Assembly: GCA_028289285.1 (NCBI GenBank)
Contig: JANQRF010000004.1
Span: forward strand, 1-64,000
Length of the DNA: 64,000 nucleotides
Direction of reading: 5' to 3'
Source: Alphaproteobacteria bacterium
GTDB taxonomy: Bacteria > Pseudomonadota > Alphaproteobacteria > Micavibrionales > Micavibrionaceae
Shown here piece by piece: positions 1-8,063 of the stretch; position 1 is the first letter of the stretch, and each line of letters opens with the position of its first letter. The translations under genes and the position numbers were made by a program. Under the pieces are notes generated by a model. That model ran no database searches and had not been told where the DNA came from. It saw only the letters and a program-made list of their open reading frames with translations.

Positions 1-494
1 ATGTCATTCTCATCATGACCACCAATGCAGGCGCTGCCGAAATGGCCAAGCCGCCGATCGGATTTGAACGTGAAGTCCGCGTCGGAGAAGACAAAGAAGC
101 GATCAATAAAATGTTTACCCCTGAGTTTAGAAACCGTCTTGATGCGATTGTGCCGTTTAAAGCACTCAAACCCGAAACGGTTGTACAGGTCGTTGATAAA
201 TTCATCGCCCAGCTGGAAGCCCAGCTCACCGAGAAAAATGTCACCATTCAGCTCTCTGATGCCGCACGCAAATGGCTGGCGGATAAGGGTTATGACCCTG
301 CCATGGGTGCGCGGCCATTAGGACGTATCATTCAGGAACATGTTAAAAAGCCGCTCGCCGAGCAGCTTCTCTTTGGCGACCTGACGGGTGGTGGCATTGT
401 CAAAATCGGCGTCAAAAAAGAGGAATTAAGCTTTGAGTTCGTCCCTGAAGACGAACCTTCCAAAAGCGATCCTGAAAAAGAAAAAGTGAAATAG
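1..494 (+). CDS. clpA: ATP-dependent Clp protease ATP-binding subunit ClpA, C-terminal part
   Basis: The 3' end of a gene that starts before the window; the reading frame is open from base 3. The first residues (VILIMTTNAGA) are the sensor-1 stretch of the second AAA+ ATPase module. They are followed by the FTPEFRNRLD segment with the arginine finger and the GARPLGRIIQ sensor-2 motif of the C-terminal D2-small domain. The family unfolds ssrA-tagged and N-degron substrates and feeds them to ClpP in the cytoplasm. The acidic/lysine tail (EDEPSKSDPEKEKVK) is variable in the family. Only about 164 residues are visible. The stop at 492-494 meets a convergent gene with no obvious terminator. The aat gene at 5.2-5.9 kb makes N-degrons that ClpA/ClpS recognise, so the two are functionally linked. 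Confidence 0.93.
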   Translation, partial: VILIMTTNAGAAEMAKPPIGFEREVRVGEDKEAINKMFTPEFRNRLDAIVPFKALKPETVVQVVDKFIAQLEAQLTEKNVTIQLSDAARKWLADKGYDPAMGARPLGRIIQEHVKKPLAEQLLFGDLTGGGIVKIGVKKEELSFEFVPEDEPSKSDPEKEKVK

Positions 495-496
495 AT

Positions 497-1033
497 TTAT
501 TCGTCCGGCAGCTCAATCAGGAAAGAGGCGTCTTTATATTCTTTGACGATTCCTGTTTTCTTATAATACGCAATTAATTGATCTTTTAGCTGCATCATGG
601 CTTTGAGGCCTTCTTCTTCAGGCAGTGGGAAGAAGAAATTATCAATGAAATATTCAATTGATTCCAAAGAAGTCGAAATAATTCCGATAATATCAGAATC
701 AAACTGTTCCAGATCATCTAAAAATTCCAAAAGCCCGTCACAGAGATTCGTCAGATTATCATTTTCAAAAAACGACCCATTAGCTTTGAGATCCATGACA
801 ATCTCGATAATCCGTTCAGAGCGCTCAGGCGTAATCTCTGTTTTGGATTTTTCAACCAAATCCACCAGCTCATCAAAGCGCTCATTCGCCCATTGTTCAT
901 ACTGCGGATCAATCTTTGTTGCATGATCTTCGGCCGCTTCAATTTTTGCCGGATCGATCGACCCCGATCCGACCAGGCTTTGCAGCAGGCGGTTGGCTTT
1001 GATGATAGAAGCTTTTTGATGTTCTAAATCCAT
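497..1033 (-). CDS. Hypothetical protein with histidine-less Hpt-like pattern
   Basis: A 178-residue, strongly acidic and helical protein with no signal peptide or membrane segment. Residues about 75-110 (IVMDLKANGSFF...LTNLCDGLLEFLDDL) follow the pattern of histidine phosphotransfer (Hpt) and CheE-like domains, where the usual sequence is H-x-L-K-G-x-x-x-x-x-x-G ... L-x-x-L-C-x-x-L-E. A methionine sits where the phospho-accepting histidine would be. It lies 5 bases downstream of the receiver-domain gene on the same strand, so co-transcription and a regulatory partnership with that receiver are likely. That it is a pseudo-Hpt is my inference from the pattern; the protein could be an unrelated helical bundle. 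Confidence 0.75.
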   Translation of the reverse strand: MDLEHQKASIIKANRLLQSLVGSGSIDPAKIEAAEDHATKIDPQYEQWANERFDELVDLVEKSKTEITPERSERIIEIVMDLKANGSFFENDNLTNLCDGLLEFLDDLEQFDSDIIGIISTSLESIEYFIDNFFFPLPEEEGLKAMMQLKDQLIAYYKKTGIVKEYKDASFLIELPDE

Positions 1034-1038
1034 AATGT

Positions 1039-1533
1039 TTAATCCTGGTCAGCTTCCCGGCGATACGGGCCCTCGAAATTCGGATCGGCGCGCCGGCGCC
1101 GGTCCGGTCCAAAAAAATCAGAGGTATAAATAAAATCACGCGGGTGATTAACCACATGCACAATACGTTTTGAAATATCGGCTGCCGTAAACGGTTTGAC
1201 TAAAAATTCCGTAATACCTGAATCGCGCGCTTTCATCACACGGTTATAAGAGCTGTACCCGGACAGCATAATCACAGGTAAAAACCGGTTGGAAGAATCC
1301 GCACTTTTACGGATCATTTGTGTGAGCTCTAACCCATCGACAGGTTTCATCAGCCAGTCTGTGATGACAATATCAGGGCGTTCCTTGGCAAAAATCTGAA
1401 AAGCTTGCTCCCCGTCCATGGCGCGGTATATACGGCCACATCCAAGCGTATCCAACATATCAGCCAGAAGATCCTGCATCGGTTTACAATCTTCGGCAAT
1501 TAGGATTCTAAGTTTCTTTAAATTAAGGGGCAT
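1039..1533 (-). CDS. Single-domain response regulator (CheY-like)
   Basis: A receiver domain of 164 residues. The acidic pocket is at E14-D15, the phospho-accepting aspartate is D59 (IVITDW), S91 lies in IMLSGY and the invariant lysine is K113 (LVKPF). No DNA-binding or enzymatic output domain follows. Instead there is a tail of about 35 residues with an FFGPDRRRR...PYRREAD pattern, seen in many alphaproteobacterial stand-alone receivers next to chemotaxis or unknown signalling genes. The Hpt-like gene follows directly. Such proteins act through protein-protein contact, but which kinase phosphorylates it cannot be told from this window. Confidence 0.9.
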   Translation of the reverse strand: MPLNLKKLRILIAEDCKPMQDLLADMLDTLGCGRIYRAMDGEQAFQIFAKERPDIVITDWLMKPVDGLELTQMIRKSADSSNRFLPVIMLSGYSSYNRVMKARDSGITEFLVKPFTAADISKRIVHVVNHPRDFIYTSDFFGPDRRRRADPNFEGPYRREADQD

Positions 1534-1652
1534 GCAAAACCAGAATACGTTCGTATTAAAATCTGCAATCAGGCTATCATTAAAGCGGAATCAGTCAAGA
1601 TATCTTATTAGAAATGGTATATATCTGATAGCGTTTCAAAAATGCAAAAATA

Positions 1653-2477
1653 CTATTGTTCGAAGCAGTATAAGGATGCCAGTTCAAAACATCTTTCCCG
1701 GCTGTCATTTGTCCAGGATGCACTACTGGCAGATCCTATACCCATCATTGCCCGTGTAGAACCGGTATTATTTGTCCAATTACTACAATGAAAAGACGGA
1801 TGTTCCAGCGTTCCGTCTGTGGATGTCGCCGTCCAGACAGAGTTATTCAGACTTGCTCCCGTTTCTGTAACATTTATGGCGCTGTCAATATCACCGTCTG
1901 TTAAGTCCGTCCAGTTATTAGCGATAACCGTATTATCGACTAAGATGTAATCACCCGTAAATTTTGTAAAACGTGTATCGGGACTGGATGTTGAATCTGA
2001 CATCCAGGCCAGATAAGCGCCGCTTAGCCCGGCCGCACTTGCCCGCGCATTGCAAATCGCATCCGCGCCGGTTAACCCGCCAAGATTACCGTCATGAGAC
2101 GTTGATGTGATAAAGACCCGTTTGCCGGACGGGCCGACATCGGGTCCCTGGAATTTCACCTGCCCGCCATTCAGCCGGAAGATATGACAACGCTCATTGG
2201 CAGGGGCATTCGGGTTGGCATTATTGCCCAGCGGCGTTTCATAGGAGATCTCGCTATCTTCACACCCCCGAAGCTTGAGGCGTTTGACTGCCGCATTCAC
2301 AGTATTAGTGTATTCCTGCGCAGCATAGGCCAGCGCTTCGGCTTCTTCATCACTTAACATCGTGACACTGGACCGCGAGCCGAGCATCAGAGTCGCGCTT
2401 AGTGCTGCGAATAAAGCAATCGCAATCAGAATAAAGAAAATCGCATTCCCGGATTCGGAGGATCTTTGCATCATCAT
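1653..2477 (-). CDS. Pilin-like/secreted protein with DUF1554-type domain
   Basis: 274 residues. After a short polar start, residues 10-32 (GNAIFFILIAIALFAALSAT) form one hydrophobic helix of the kind found in type IV-like pseudopilins and Tad/TadE-like proteins, so the protein is probably exported and membrane-anchored by its N-terminus. From about residue 118 on (KRVFITSTSHDGNLGGLTGADAICN) it matches the DUF1554/C-type-lectin-like fold: a GADAICN motif, W- and S/T-rich strands, and cysteine pairs near the end (FHCSNW, ERCFELASLYC). Starts with three ATG codons; the first is taken. It lies 12 bases after ridA on the same strand. The ligand is unknown; an adhesive or surface-binding role is inference. 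Confidence 0.8.
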   Translation of the reverse strand: MMMQRSSESGNAIFFILIAIALFAALSATLMLGSRSSVTMLSDEEAEALAYAAQEYTNTVNAAVKRLKLRGCEDSEISYETPLGNNANPNAPANERCHIFRLNGGQVKFQGPDVGPSGKRVFITSTSHDGNLGGLTGADAICNARASAAGLSGAYLAWMSDSTSSPDTRFTKFTGDYILVDNTVIANNWTDLTDGDIDSAINVTETGASLNNSVWTATSTDGTLEHPSFHCSNWTNNTGSTRAMMGIGSASSASWTNDSRERCFELASLYCFEQ

Positions 2478-2489
2478 AAGCCTATCAGA

Positions 2490-2954
2490 TCATGGCACGA
2501 TTTCAAAAACCCCGTCCACCTCAACAGCAAAGCCTGCAGGTAAAGACGGCGCGCTGACAGCAAAACGGGCATGACGGCCGGCTTCACCCAGCGCGTCGAC
2601 CATTAAATCAGATGCCCCGTTTAACACAACCGACTGGTCGGTAAAGTCCGGCCCGCTATTCACAAATCCGCCAAGCTTGACGCAGCGTTGAAGCCGGATC
2701 CAGTCACCGCCTACCGCGTCTTTAACCTGCGCGAGCAGATTAAGCGCGCATTGCGCGGCGGCCTCCTGTCCTTCTTCAAGCGTTAAATCCACGCCGACCT
2801 TGCCTTTATAGTCGCGGGCGCCGCCGATCGGCACTTGTCCTGCGACAAAAACCAGATTGCCGCTCACCACATAGGGCACATAATTAAATAAGGCGTCCGG
2901 CGGCTCTGGAAGCGTGTAGCCTTTTACGGCCAGCGTCTCTTCAACAGATGTCAT
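2490..2954 (-). CDS. RidA/YjgF family enamine/imine deaminase
   Basis: 154 residues with the RidA fold: an N-terminal YVPYVVSGNLVFVAGQVP strand segment, a central region (QCALNLLAQVKDAVGG) and the C-terminal RHARFAVSAPSLP motif, whose arginine in the canonical family binds the substrate carboxylate. RidA enzymes hydrolyse reactive enamine/imine intermediates released by PLP enzymes. The length and the GRHARFAVSAP variant fit the longer Rid subfamilies seen in alphaproteobacteria rather than classic 128-residue RidA, so activity on 2-aminoacrylate is likely but not certain. It is divergent from the NDUFA12 gene and just upstream of the pilin-like gene. Confidence 0.92.
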   Translation of the reverse strand: MTSVEETLAVKGYTLPEPPDALFNYVPYVVSGNLVFVAGQVPIGGARDYKGKVGVDLTLEEGQEAAAQCALNLLAQVKDAVGGDWIRLQRCVKLGGFVNSGPDFTDQSVVLNGASDLMVDALGEAGRHARFAVSAPSLPAGFAVEVDGVFEIVP

Positions 2955-3043
2955 AATATGTATGCCCTTTCATCTTGATTACGATCCCGTTTTACGTCAT
3001 TTTTAACCATCTGAGAAGATTAAGAACAGGCGAAGCGAGAATC

Positions 3044-3430
3044 ATGGGCATATTCAGTTTTTTGGGCGTTATATCCCCGGTGCATATAAGATGTGTCACG
3101 CTGTTTAGCGGCGCCAAAAAAATCGGTGAAGATTCTTACGGCAACCGCTATTACGAAGGCAAAATTCGCAAAGGATATAAACATCCGCGCCGCTGGGTTG
3201 TCTATAAAGGCGCGCCGGAAGCGTCCAGCGTCCCGCCTGAATGGCATGGATGGCTGCATCACCAAATGGCAGACCCGCCCTCCGATAAAGCCATGCGCCG
3301 TTCTTGGCAAAAACCGCATCAACCGAATTTAACAGGTACAGATCAAGCCTACCGCCCGCCGGGCCACATTCTCTCCGGCGGCACGCGTGAAAAAGCAACA
3401 GGCGATTACGAAGCCTGGCAACCGGAATAA
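3044..3430 (+). CDS. NADH:ubiquinone oxidoreductase subunit NDUFA12 (17.2 kDa)
   Basis: 128 residues from the ATG at 3044; an in-frame ATG at 2975 would add 23 residues without family support. It has the family signature KKIGEDSYGNRYYEGK followed by RRWVVYKGAPEASSVPPEWHGWLHH. This is an accessory subunit of respiratory complex I on the cytoplasmic face of the inner membrane, found in alphaproteobacteria and mitochondria and needed for assembly or stability of the matrix arm. The C-terminal PNLTGTDQAYRPPGH segment is also typical. mlaD follows after 11 bases, an arrangement common in this class. Confidence 0.93.
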   Translation: MGIFSFLGVISPVHIRCVTLFSGAKKIGEDSYGNRYYEGKIRKGYKHPRRWVVYKGAPEASSVPPEWHGWLHHQMADPPSDKAMRRSWQKPHQPNLTGTDQAYRPPGHILSGGTREKATGDYEAWQPE

Positions 3431-3441
3431 AGGAGTAAAGA

Positions 3442-3909
3442 ATGAAACACAACGTTATCGAAACAGGTCTCGGCGCAATCGTCATTGCTGTTGCGCTTGT
3501 CTTTTTGGTCTTCAGCTATTCAACGGCCAATGTCGGGCAAGTGTCCGGTTATGAAGTGACTGCGAATTTTTCAGGGATTGGCGGGCTGGCCATTGGCGAT
3601 GATGTCCAAATTAGCGGTGTCAAAGTCGGTAGCGTAGCCAACGTGGATTTAGATCCGCAAACCTATCTGGCGCGTGTGACTTTAAGCATTGATGACTCAG
3701 TCAAACTGCCCGAAGATACGGCAGCCTTGATCTCCAGTGAAAGTCTTTTAGGTGGACGCTATATGGCTTTAGAACCGGGCGCTGCAGAAGAAAACATTGT
3801 GGCAGGCGGACGTATTCAATACACACAAGCACCGCAAAATCTGGAACAGCTTCTCGGTCAGTTCATCTTTTCCATGCAAGATGATGATGACGAAGATTCT
3901 GAACAATGA
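3442..3909 (+). CDS. mlaD: Outer membrane lipid asymmetry protein MlaD
   Basis: 155 residues with one N-terminal membrane helix (about residues 8-27, ETGLGAIVIAVALVFLVFSY) and a periplasmic MCE domain: YEVTANFSGIGGLAIGDDVQ, ISGVKVGSV and the LLGGRYMALEPG end. MlaD forms a hexameric ring on the MlaFE ABC transporter and passes phospholipids between the membranes. A good ribosome binding site (AAGGAG) precedes the ATG. The stop overlaps the DUF2155 start. Its transporter partners, mlaF and mlaE, are 37 kb away in this window. An acidic tail (DDDDEDSEQ) ends the protein. Confidence 0.95.
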   Translation: MKHNVIETGLGAIVIAVALVFLVFSYSTANVGQVSGYEVTANFSGIGGLAIGDDVQISGVKVGSVANVDLDPQTYLARVTLSIDDSVKLPEDTAALISSESLLGGRYMALEPGAAEENIVAGGRIQYTQAPQNLEQLLGQFIFSMQDDDDEDSEQ

Positions 3910-4379
3910 TCTTTATAAGATTTTTTAAATTCTTTTTTATCCCGGCACTCGCCGGGATGATTTTATGGATCAGTCTACCGGCCTATGCCGAGCCCACCAT
4001 GGAAGATCACCCGGAGGTTATTCTCAAAGCCCTGGATAAATCCACCGCGCGCACCAGCGAAATGACCGTCAAGGTCGGGGAGACGATTGAATTCGGACCG
4101 CTTTTTATCCGTATTCAGTCCTGCCGTAAAAATCCGCCGATCGAAACACCTGAAAGCGCCGCTTTTATACAAGTCTGGGAAGTTCCGCCTGAAACCGGCA
4201 AATCCGAATGGGTCTTTTCAGGCTGGATGTTTGCCTCCTCCCCGGGCCTGTCCGCCATGGATCACCCGGTCTACGATATCTGGGTGATTGACTGTACAGG
4301 CAGGGAAGCCCCTGCTGAAAACACGCAAGAGATTGAAAATAAAGAAGAAAAAGATACTTTAAAAACACCTCAGAACTAG
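3906..4379 (+). CDS. DUF2155 domain-containing periplasmic protein
   Basis: 157 residues with an N-terminal signal sequence (hydrophobic stretch FFFIPALAGMILWISLPAYA, likely cleavage after AYA). The mature part holds the DUF2155 core: VKVGETIEFGPLFIRIQSC, AFIQVWEV, WVFSGWMFASSPGL and YDIWVIDC. The two conserved cysteines (QSC and IDC) could pair in the periplasm. The function is unknown. The gene overlaps mlaD by 4 bases (ATGA), so translational coupling and a link to envelope lipid transport are likely by context. A charged, low-complexity tail ends the protein. Confidence 0.93.
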   Translation: MIFIRFFKFFFIPALAGMILWISLPAYAEPTMEDHPEVILKALDKSTARTSEMTVKVGETIEFGPLFIRIQSCRKNPPIETPESAAFIQVWEVPPETGKSEWVFSGWMFASSPGLSAMDHPVYDIWVIDCTGREAPAENTQEIENKEEKDTLKTPQN

Positions 4380-4435
4380 TCCTCCTGCCTTTTTTATATT
4401 TGACATAATTTTAAAAATATATTAGTTTTCTTCGC

Positions 4436-5191
4436 ATGCCTGAATCCGCGCCAAAGCACGATGAGCAAACAATGCTGACAATGCGAAATGCTTTTATGCG
4501 TTTTGTAACAGATCCGCAGGCTCCCATTCCTTTTATTGGGCACTTGTCAAAAGAAAATGCCATTAAGTTGGCGCTTTCAGGAATGCAGGCGGTGAGACAA
4601 ACAAATCTTCTTAAGCGATGTTTACAAGCTTTACATTATGCGCAACAACAGATTGCGCAGTTAAGCAAAGAACGTGATCATTATAAAGAGCTCGCTTCTA
4701 AAGACAGCCTCACGGGACTTTTTAACCGACATATGTTCATGCAGATACTTGACCGTGAATTTGCGCGCGTTGAAAGATATGGCGTCGGAAGTGCGCTTAT
4801 TTATGTGGACTTAGACTTTTTCAAAAATATTAATGATGTGCACGGGCATCCTGCCGCAGATGCCGCTCTTGAATTATTTGGCAAAAAACTTAGAAATGAA
4901 GGTCGTTCTTCAGATAGTTTTGGACGCTTAGGCGGGGATGAATTTGCAATTATTCTAACTGAAACAACACCTGAAAATGCAAAAACAGCTCTTGATAGAT
5001 ATCAGAAAATATTAGGAAATCTGAGCTTTTCATGGGAAGAGCAAAAAATTACTTTTGGTGCAAGTCTGGGGTTAGCCATATATAACCCGGATACTATGAA
5101 AGGCGTTAATGATTTCCTGTCGGCCGCGGATGCAGCTATGTATGCAGTTAAAGACGCAAAAAAAACCGAAATGCAGAAAAAACTAGCATAG
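4436..5191 (+). CDS. GGDEF-domain diguanylate cyclase
   Basis: 251 residues. The first about 85 residues are helical without a recognised sensor domain and end in a coiled-coil-like stretch (QQQIAQLSKERDHYKELASKD) that leads into the DSLTGLFNRHMF start of a GGDEF domain. The active-site loop is a complete GGDEF (LGGDEFAIIL), and an RSSD inhibitory I-site lies five residues upstream, so the enzyme should make cyclic di-GMP and be product-inhibited. No membrane segment is seen. The gene lies between DUF2155 and aat, and its end overlaps the convergent aat gene by 9 bases. Confidence 0.93.
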   Translation: MPESAPKHDEQTMLTMRNAFMRFVTDPQAPIPFIGHLSKENAIKLALSGMQAVRQTNLLKRCLQALHYAQQQIAQLSKERDHYKELASKDSLTGLFNRHMFMQILDREFARVERYGVGSALIYVDLDFFKNINDVHGHPAADAALELFGKKLRNEGRSSDSFGRLGGDEFAIILTETTPENAKTALDRYQKILGNLSFSWEEQKITFGASLGLAIYNPDTMKGVNDFLSAADAAMYAVKDAKKTEMQKKLA

Positions 5192-5863
5192 ATTACCCTT
5201 ACTTATATATTCTTCTATCAAATCAAATTCGTTCAAATCAGAAAAATTGTTCAGCAGAAAATCACATTTTTTGTGCATGGCTGTTTTAATCGCTAGCTCA
5301 TAGTCTTCCTGGCGGACATCATAGACACCGAATTGTTCCAGGTGCGCATTTGTAAATTGGGTATCCAGAATTTCAAATCTGGCTTTCCACAACCGCGCGC
5401 AGAGATGCACCAACGCAATTTTGCTGGCATCCGTATAGCGCGAGACCATGCTTTCCCCGCAAAAGACTCCGCCGATCGCAAGACCATAAAGACCACCCGC
5501 GAGCTCTTCTTCTCCCTCTTTGGTTTCTGCCCAACATTCAACCGAATGTGCAAAGCCTTTTCCATGCAGCGCAATAAAGACATTACGGATCGGTTTATTG
5601 ATCCATGTGCTTGTCCGGTCATCGGCTTTTTCTGCGCACAGATCTATCACCTCTTCAAAAGCTTTATTTACGCTCACGCGGTACGGCATTTGCCGCACGG
5701 TTTTTTTTAGCCGCTTTGGGATATGCAGGTTTTCAATGGAAAGCTGGCCGCGTTTTTCCGGCCTGTAAAAGTCAAAAAATTTAGATTCCGCGCTTTCCGC
5801 CATCGGGAAAATCCCCTGGCGATACGCTTCTAAAATCAATTCCGGCGTTGCTTCTGTGTACAT
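5183..5863 (-). CDS. aat: Leucyl/phenylalanyl-tRNA--protein transferase
   Basis: 226 residues with the family signatures YRQGIFPMAES near the N-terminus, YRPEKRG, GLAIGGVFCGESMVSR and LDTQFTNAHLEQFG. The enzyme adds Leu or Phe from aminoacyl-tRNA to proteins starting with Arg or Lys, creating N-degrons for ClpS/ClpA; clpA ends at 494. The C-terminal tail after AIKTA (MHKKCDFLLNNFSDLNEFDLIEE) is longer than in many relatives. The gene is convergent with the GGDEF gene and divergent from the small gene at 5976. Confidence 0.95.
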   Translation of the reverse strand: MYTEATPELILEAYRQGIFPMAESAESKFFDFYRPEKRGQLSIENLHIPKRLKKTVRQMPYRVSVNKAFEEVIDLCAEKADDRTSTWINKPIRNVFIALHGKGFAHSVECWAETKEGEEELAGGLYGLAIGGVFCGESMVSRYTDASKIALVHLCARLWKARFEILDTQFTNAHLEQFGVYDVRQEDYELAIKTAMHKKCDFLLNNFSDLNEFDLIEEYISKGNLC

Positions 5864-5906
5864 ATCTCTTTGATTATATTCGAAAAATCTAATAATTACA
5901 TAATTC

Positions 5907-5935
5907 TTGACTTACGGTAAAAATGCCTCTAAAAG
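5907..5935 (+). promoter_or_regulatory. Possible sigma-70-type promoter for the small gene at 5976
   Basis: TTGACT (5907-5912) and TAAAAG (5930-5935) are separated by 17 bases in an AT-rich gap, 40 bases before a strong ribosome binding site (AAAGAGGGG). The -35 is a good match and the -10 matches at four of six positions. The call is from sequence alone. Confidence 0.35.
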
Positions 5936-5975
5936 TGCGCCCATATTGAAAATACTATTATAAAGAGGGGTTAAA

Positions 5976-6179
5976 ATGCTTTCAAAAGAAAGTAACGATG
6001 AATCAAATGAAAAAGAAGGTGTCCTTTCCAAAGATTTTGTACCTTATTCCAAAGGAACGCCCGTGAAAATTCTTAGTGAAGAAATACGTGGAAACGGAGA
6101 GCAATCTTCGGCTTTAATTGTTCAGGTAGATAATGGCGCACCTTTTGAAGTCACCGGGCACGACATCACATACCCATAA
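5976..6179 (+). CDS. Small conserved-looking hypothetical protein
   Basis: 67 residues, not recognised. It is acidic at the N-terminus (SKESNDESNEKEG) and then forms a compact strand-rich part (KGTPVKILSEEIRGNGEQSSALIVQVDNGAPFEVTGHD) that could fold as a small beta-barrel. The ATG at 5976 has a strong ribosome binding site (AGAGGGG) and a plausible promoter upstream, which supports a real gene. It converges with accC, leaving only 8 bases between the stops. No function is assigned. Confidence 0.7.
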   Translation: MLSKESNDESNEKEGVLSKDFVPYSKGTPVKILSEEIRGNGEQSSALIVQVDNGAPFEVTGHDITYP

Positions 6180-6187
6180 AAATCGTT

Positions 6188-7528
6188 TTACCGCTCTGCT
6201 AATTTATTTTCCAGCCAGTGAATGGTGTAATCACCCTTGATGAAATCTTCCTGCTGGATGATCCAAAGATGCAGCGGCAGAGTGGTTTTCACACCATCGA
6301 CAACGGTCTCGACAATCGCCCGGCGCAGGCGGCGCAAACATTCTTCGCGGTTGCGTCCATGGACAATAAGTTTTCCGACCATGGAATCGTAATAAGGCGG
6401 GATGGAATAGCCACCGTAAATCGCTGAATCAAACCGCACACCCAATCCGCCCGGCGCATGAAACTGGGTAATCTTGCCCGGCGAGGGAATAAAAGTTTCC
6501 GGATCTTCAGCGTTAATCCTGATTTCAATCGCATGCCCGCGGAACCGGATCCGGTCTTTTTGAATGGAGAGAGGCTCACCCGCCGCGACGCGGATTTGTT
6601 CGGCAATTAAATCAATCCCTGTGATCATTTCCGTCACAGGATGTTCAACCTGAATACGTGTATTCATTTCCATGAAATAGAACTGCCCGTCTTCATAGAG
6701 GAACTCAATCGTCCCGGCGCCGACATAGCCCATTTTGCGTATCACATCTGCCGCCAACGAGCCGATCGCATCACGTTCATCATCGGGAAGAACCGGAGAC
6801 GGTGCTTCTTCGACCAGCTTTTGGTGTCTGCGTTGAATGGAACAATCCCGTTCGCCCAGATGGATTGCATTGCCATGTTTATCACCAAAAATCTGAATCT
6901 CGATATGGCGCGGTTTTTCCAAAAACTTTTCAAGATACACCGTATCATCGCCGAAATTCGCTTTGGCTTCGCGGCGCGCTGTTTGATACGCCTCTTCAAA
7001 CGCGCTTTCTTCGCGCACGACCTGCATACCTTTTCCGCCGCCGCCGCTCGCCGCTTTAATCAGCACCGGAAAGCCTGCTTCCTTGGCAAATGCCAAGCCT
7101 TCTTCATAACTTTCCATCGCCCCGTCAGATCCGGGCACAACCGGCAAGCCAAGCTCTTTCACCGTTTGTTTGGCCGTGACTTTATCGCCCATTTTTTCAA
7201 TATGCTCGGGCCTTGGGCCGATAAAGGTAAAACCGTGCTCTTCAATCATGCGCGCAAACTGTGCATTTTCAGACAAGAACCCATAGCCCGGATGAATTGC
7301 ATCCGCGCCCGTCACAGCTGCGGCTGTTAAAATGGATGGAATATTCAGATAACTATCTTTAGCCTGCGGTGGACCAATGCAGACCGATTCATCGGCCAGA
7401 CGCACCGCCATCGCATTGGCGTCCGCCGTGGAATGTACGGCCACGCTTTCAATCCCCATTTCCCGGCAAGCCCGGATAATACGGAGCGCGATTTCACCGC
7501 GATTGGCTATGAGAATTTTTTTGAACAT
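6188..7528 (-). CDS. accC: Acetyl-CoA carboxylase, biotin carboxylase subunit
   Basis: 446 residues from the ATG at 7528 (MFKKILIANRGEIALRIIRA); a TTG four codons upstream lies inside accB and is not needed. ATP-grasp features are clear: the glycine-rich loop KAASGGGGKGMQVV, the KFLEKPRHIEIQIFGD segment, and the EMNTRIQVEHPVTEMITGID catalytic region. The C-terminal biotin carboxylase domain starts around YSIPPYYDSMVGKLIVHG. It carboxylates biotin on AccB in the first committed step of fatty acid synthesis. It follows accB after 4 bases. Confidence 0.97.
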   Translation of the reverse strand: MFKKILIANRGEIALRIIRACREMGIESVAVHSTADANAMAVRLADESVCIGPPQAKDSYLNIPSILTAAAVTGADAIHPGYGFLSENAQFARMIEEHGFTFIGPRPEHIEKMGDKVTAKQTVKELGLPVVPGSDGAMESYEEGLAFAKEAGFPVLIKAASGGGGKGMQVVREESAFEEAYQTARREAKANFGDDTVYLEKFLEKPRHIEIQIFGDKHGNAIHLGERDCSIQRRHQKLVEEAPSPVLPDDERDAIGSLAADVIRKMGYVGAGTIEFLYEDGQFYFMEMNTRIQVEHPVTEMITGIDLIAEQIRVAAGEPLSIQKDRIRFRGHAIEIRINAEDPETFIPSPGKITQFHAPGGLGVRFDSAIYGGYSIPPYYDSMVGKLIVHGRNREECLRRLRRAIVETVVDGVKTTLPLHLWIIQQEDFIKGDYTIHWLENKLAER

Positions 7529-7532
7529 GCTT

Positions 7533-7997
7533 TTATTCAATCACGAAGAGAACGTCGCCAAATTCAACCGGCTGGCCGTTTTCGACAAGAACCTGTGAGA
7601 CAGCGCCGCTTTTATGCGCCTTGATCGGGTTCATGACTTTCATCGCTTCGATAATAAGAAGCGTATCACCTTCGGATACGTTATCACCTTTGGAGACAAA
7701 ATTAGACGCGCCCGGTTCCGGCGCCGTATAAGCCGTGCCCACCATCGGTGAGGTCACCGCGCCCGGATGATCGCCTGTCACTGTATCCGGTGATTGCGTG
7801 CTGGCCGCCTGTGGTACGGTCGGATCGGACGGCATCACTGCCGAAGCTTGTGCAACCGGAGCTGACGCCGCAGGCAGGGCCGCGCCGCCTTTATTTACCC
7901 GGATCACCTGATCACCTTCGGCCACCTCGATCTCGCTCAAGCCGGTCTCATCCAAAAGCTCAGCGAGTTGTTTGATCGCTTTCTTGTCTATTTTCAT
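7533..7997 (-). CDS. accB: Acetyl-CoA carboxylase biotin carboxyl carrier protein
   Basis: 154 residues: an N-terminal helical region (KAIKQLAELLDETGLSEIEV), an Ala/Pro/Ser-rich flexible linker (about 40-80), and a C-terminal biotinyl domain with VTSPMVGTAYTAPEPG and the biotinylation site EAMKVMN, where the lysine carries biotin. It shuttles the carboxyl group between AccC and the carboxyltransferase AccAD. The order aroQ-accB-accC is standard in the class. The start ATG is supported by the family N-terminus. Confidence 0.96.
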   Translation of the reverse strand: MKIDKKAIKQLAELLDETGLSEIEVAEGDQVIRVNKGGAALPAASAPVAQASAVMPSDPTVPQAASTQSPDTVTGDHPGAVTSPMVGTAYTAPEPGASNFVSKGDNVSEGDTLLIIEAMKVMNPIKAHKSGAVSQVLVENGQPVEFGDVLFVIE

Positions 7998-8063
7998 AAT
8001 ACTATTCCGCTCTTTTCAATATTCAGACGTGTTTAGACAGAAATAGGGGAAAAGTCAAAAGGA

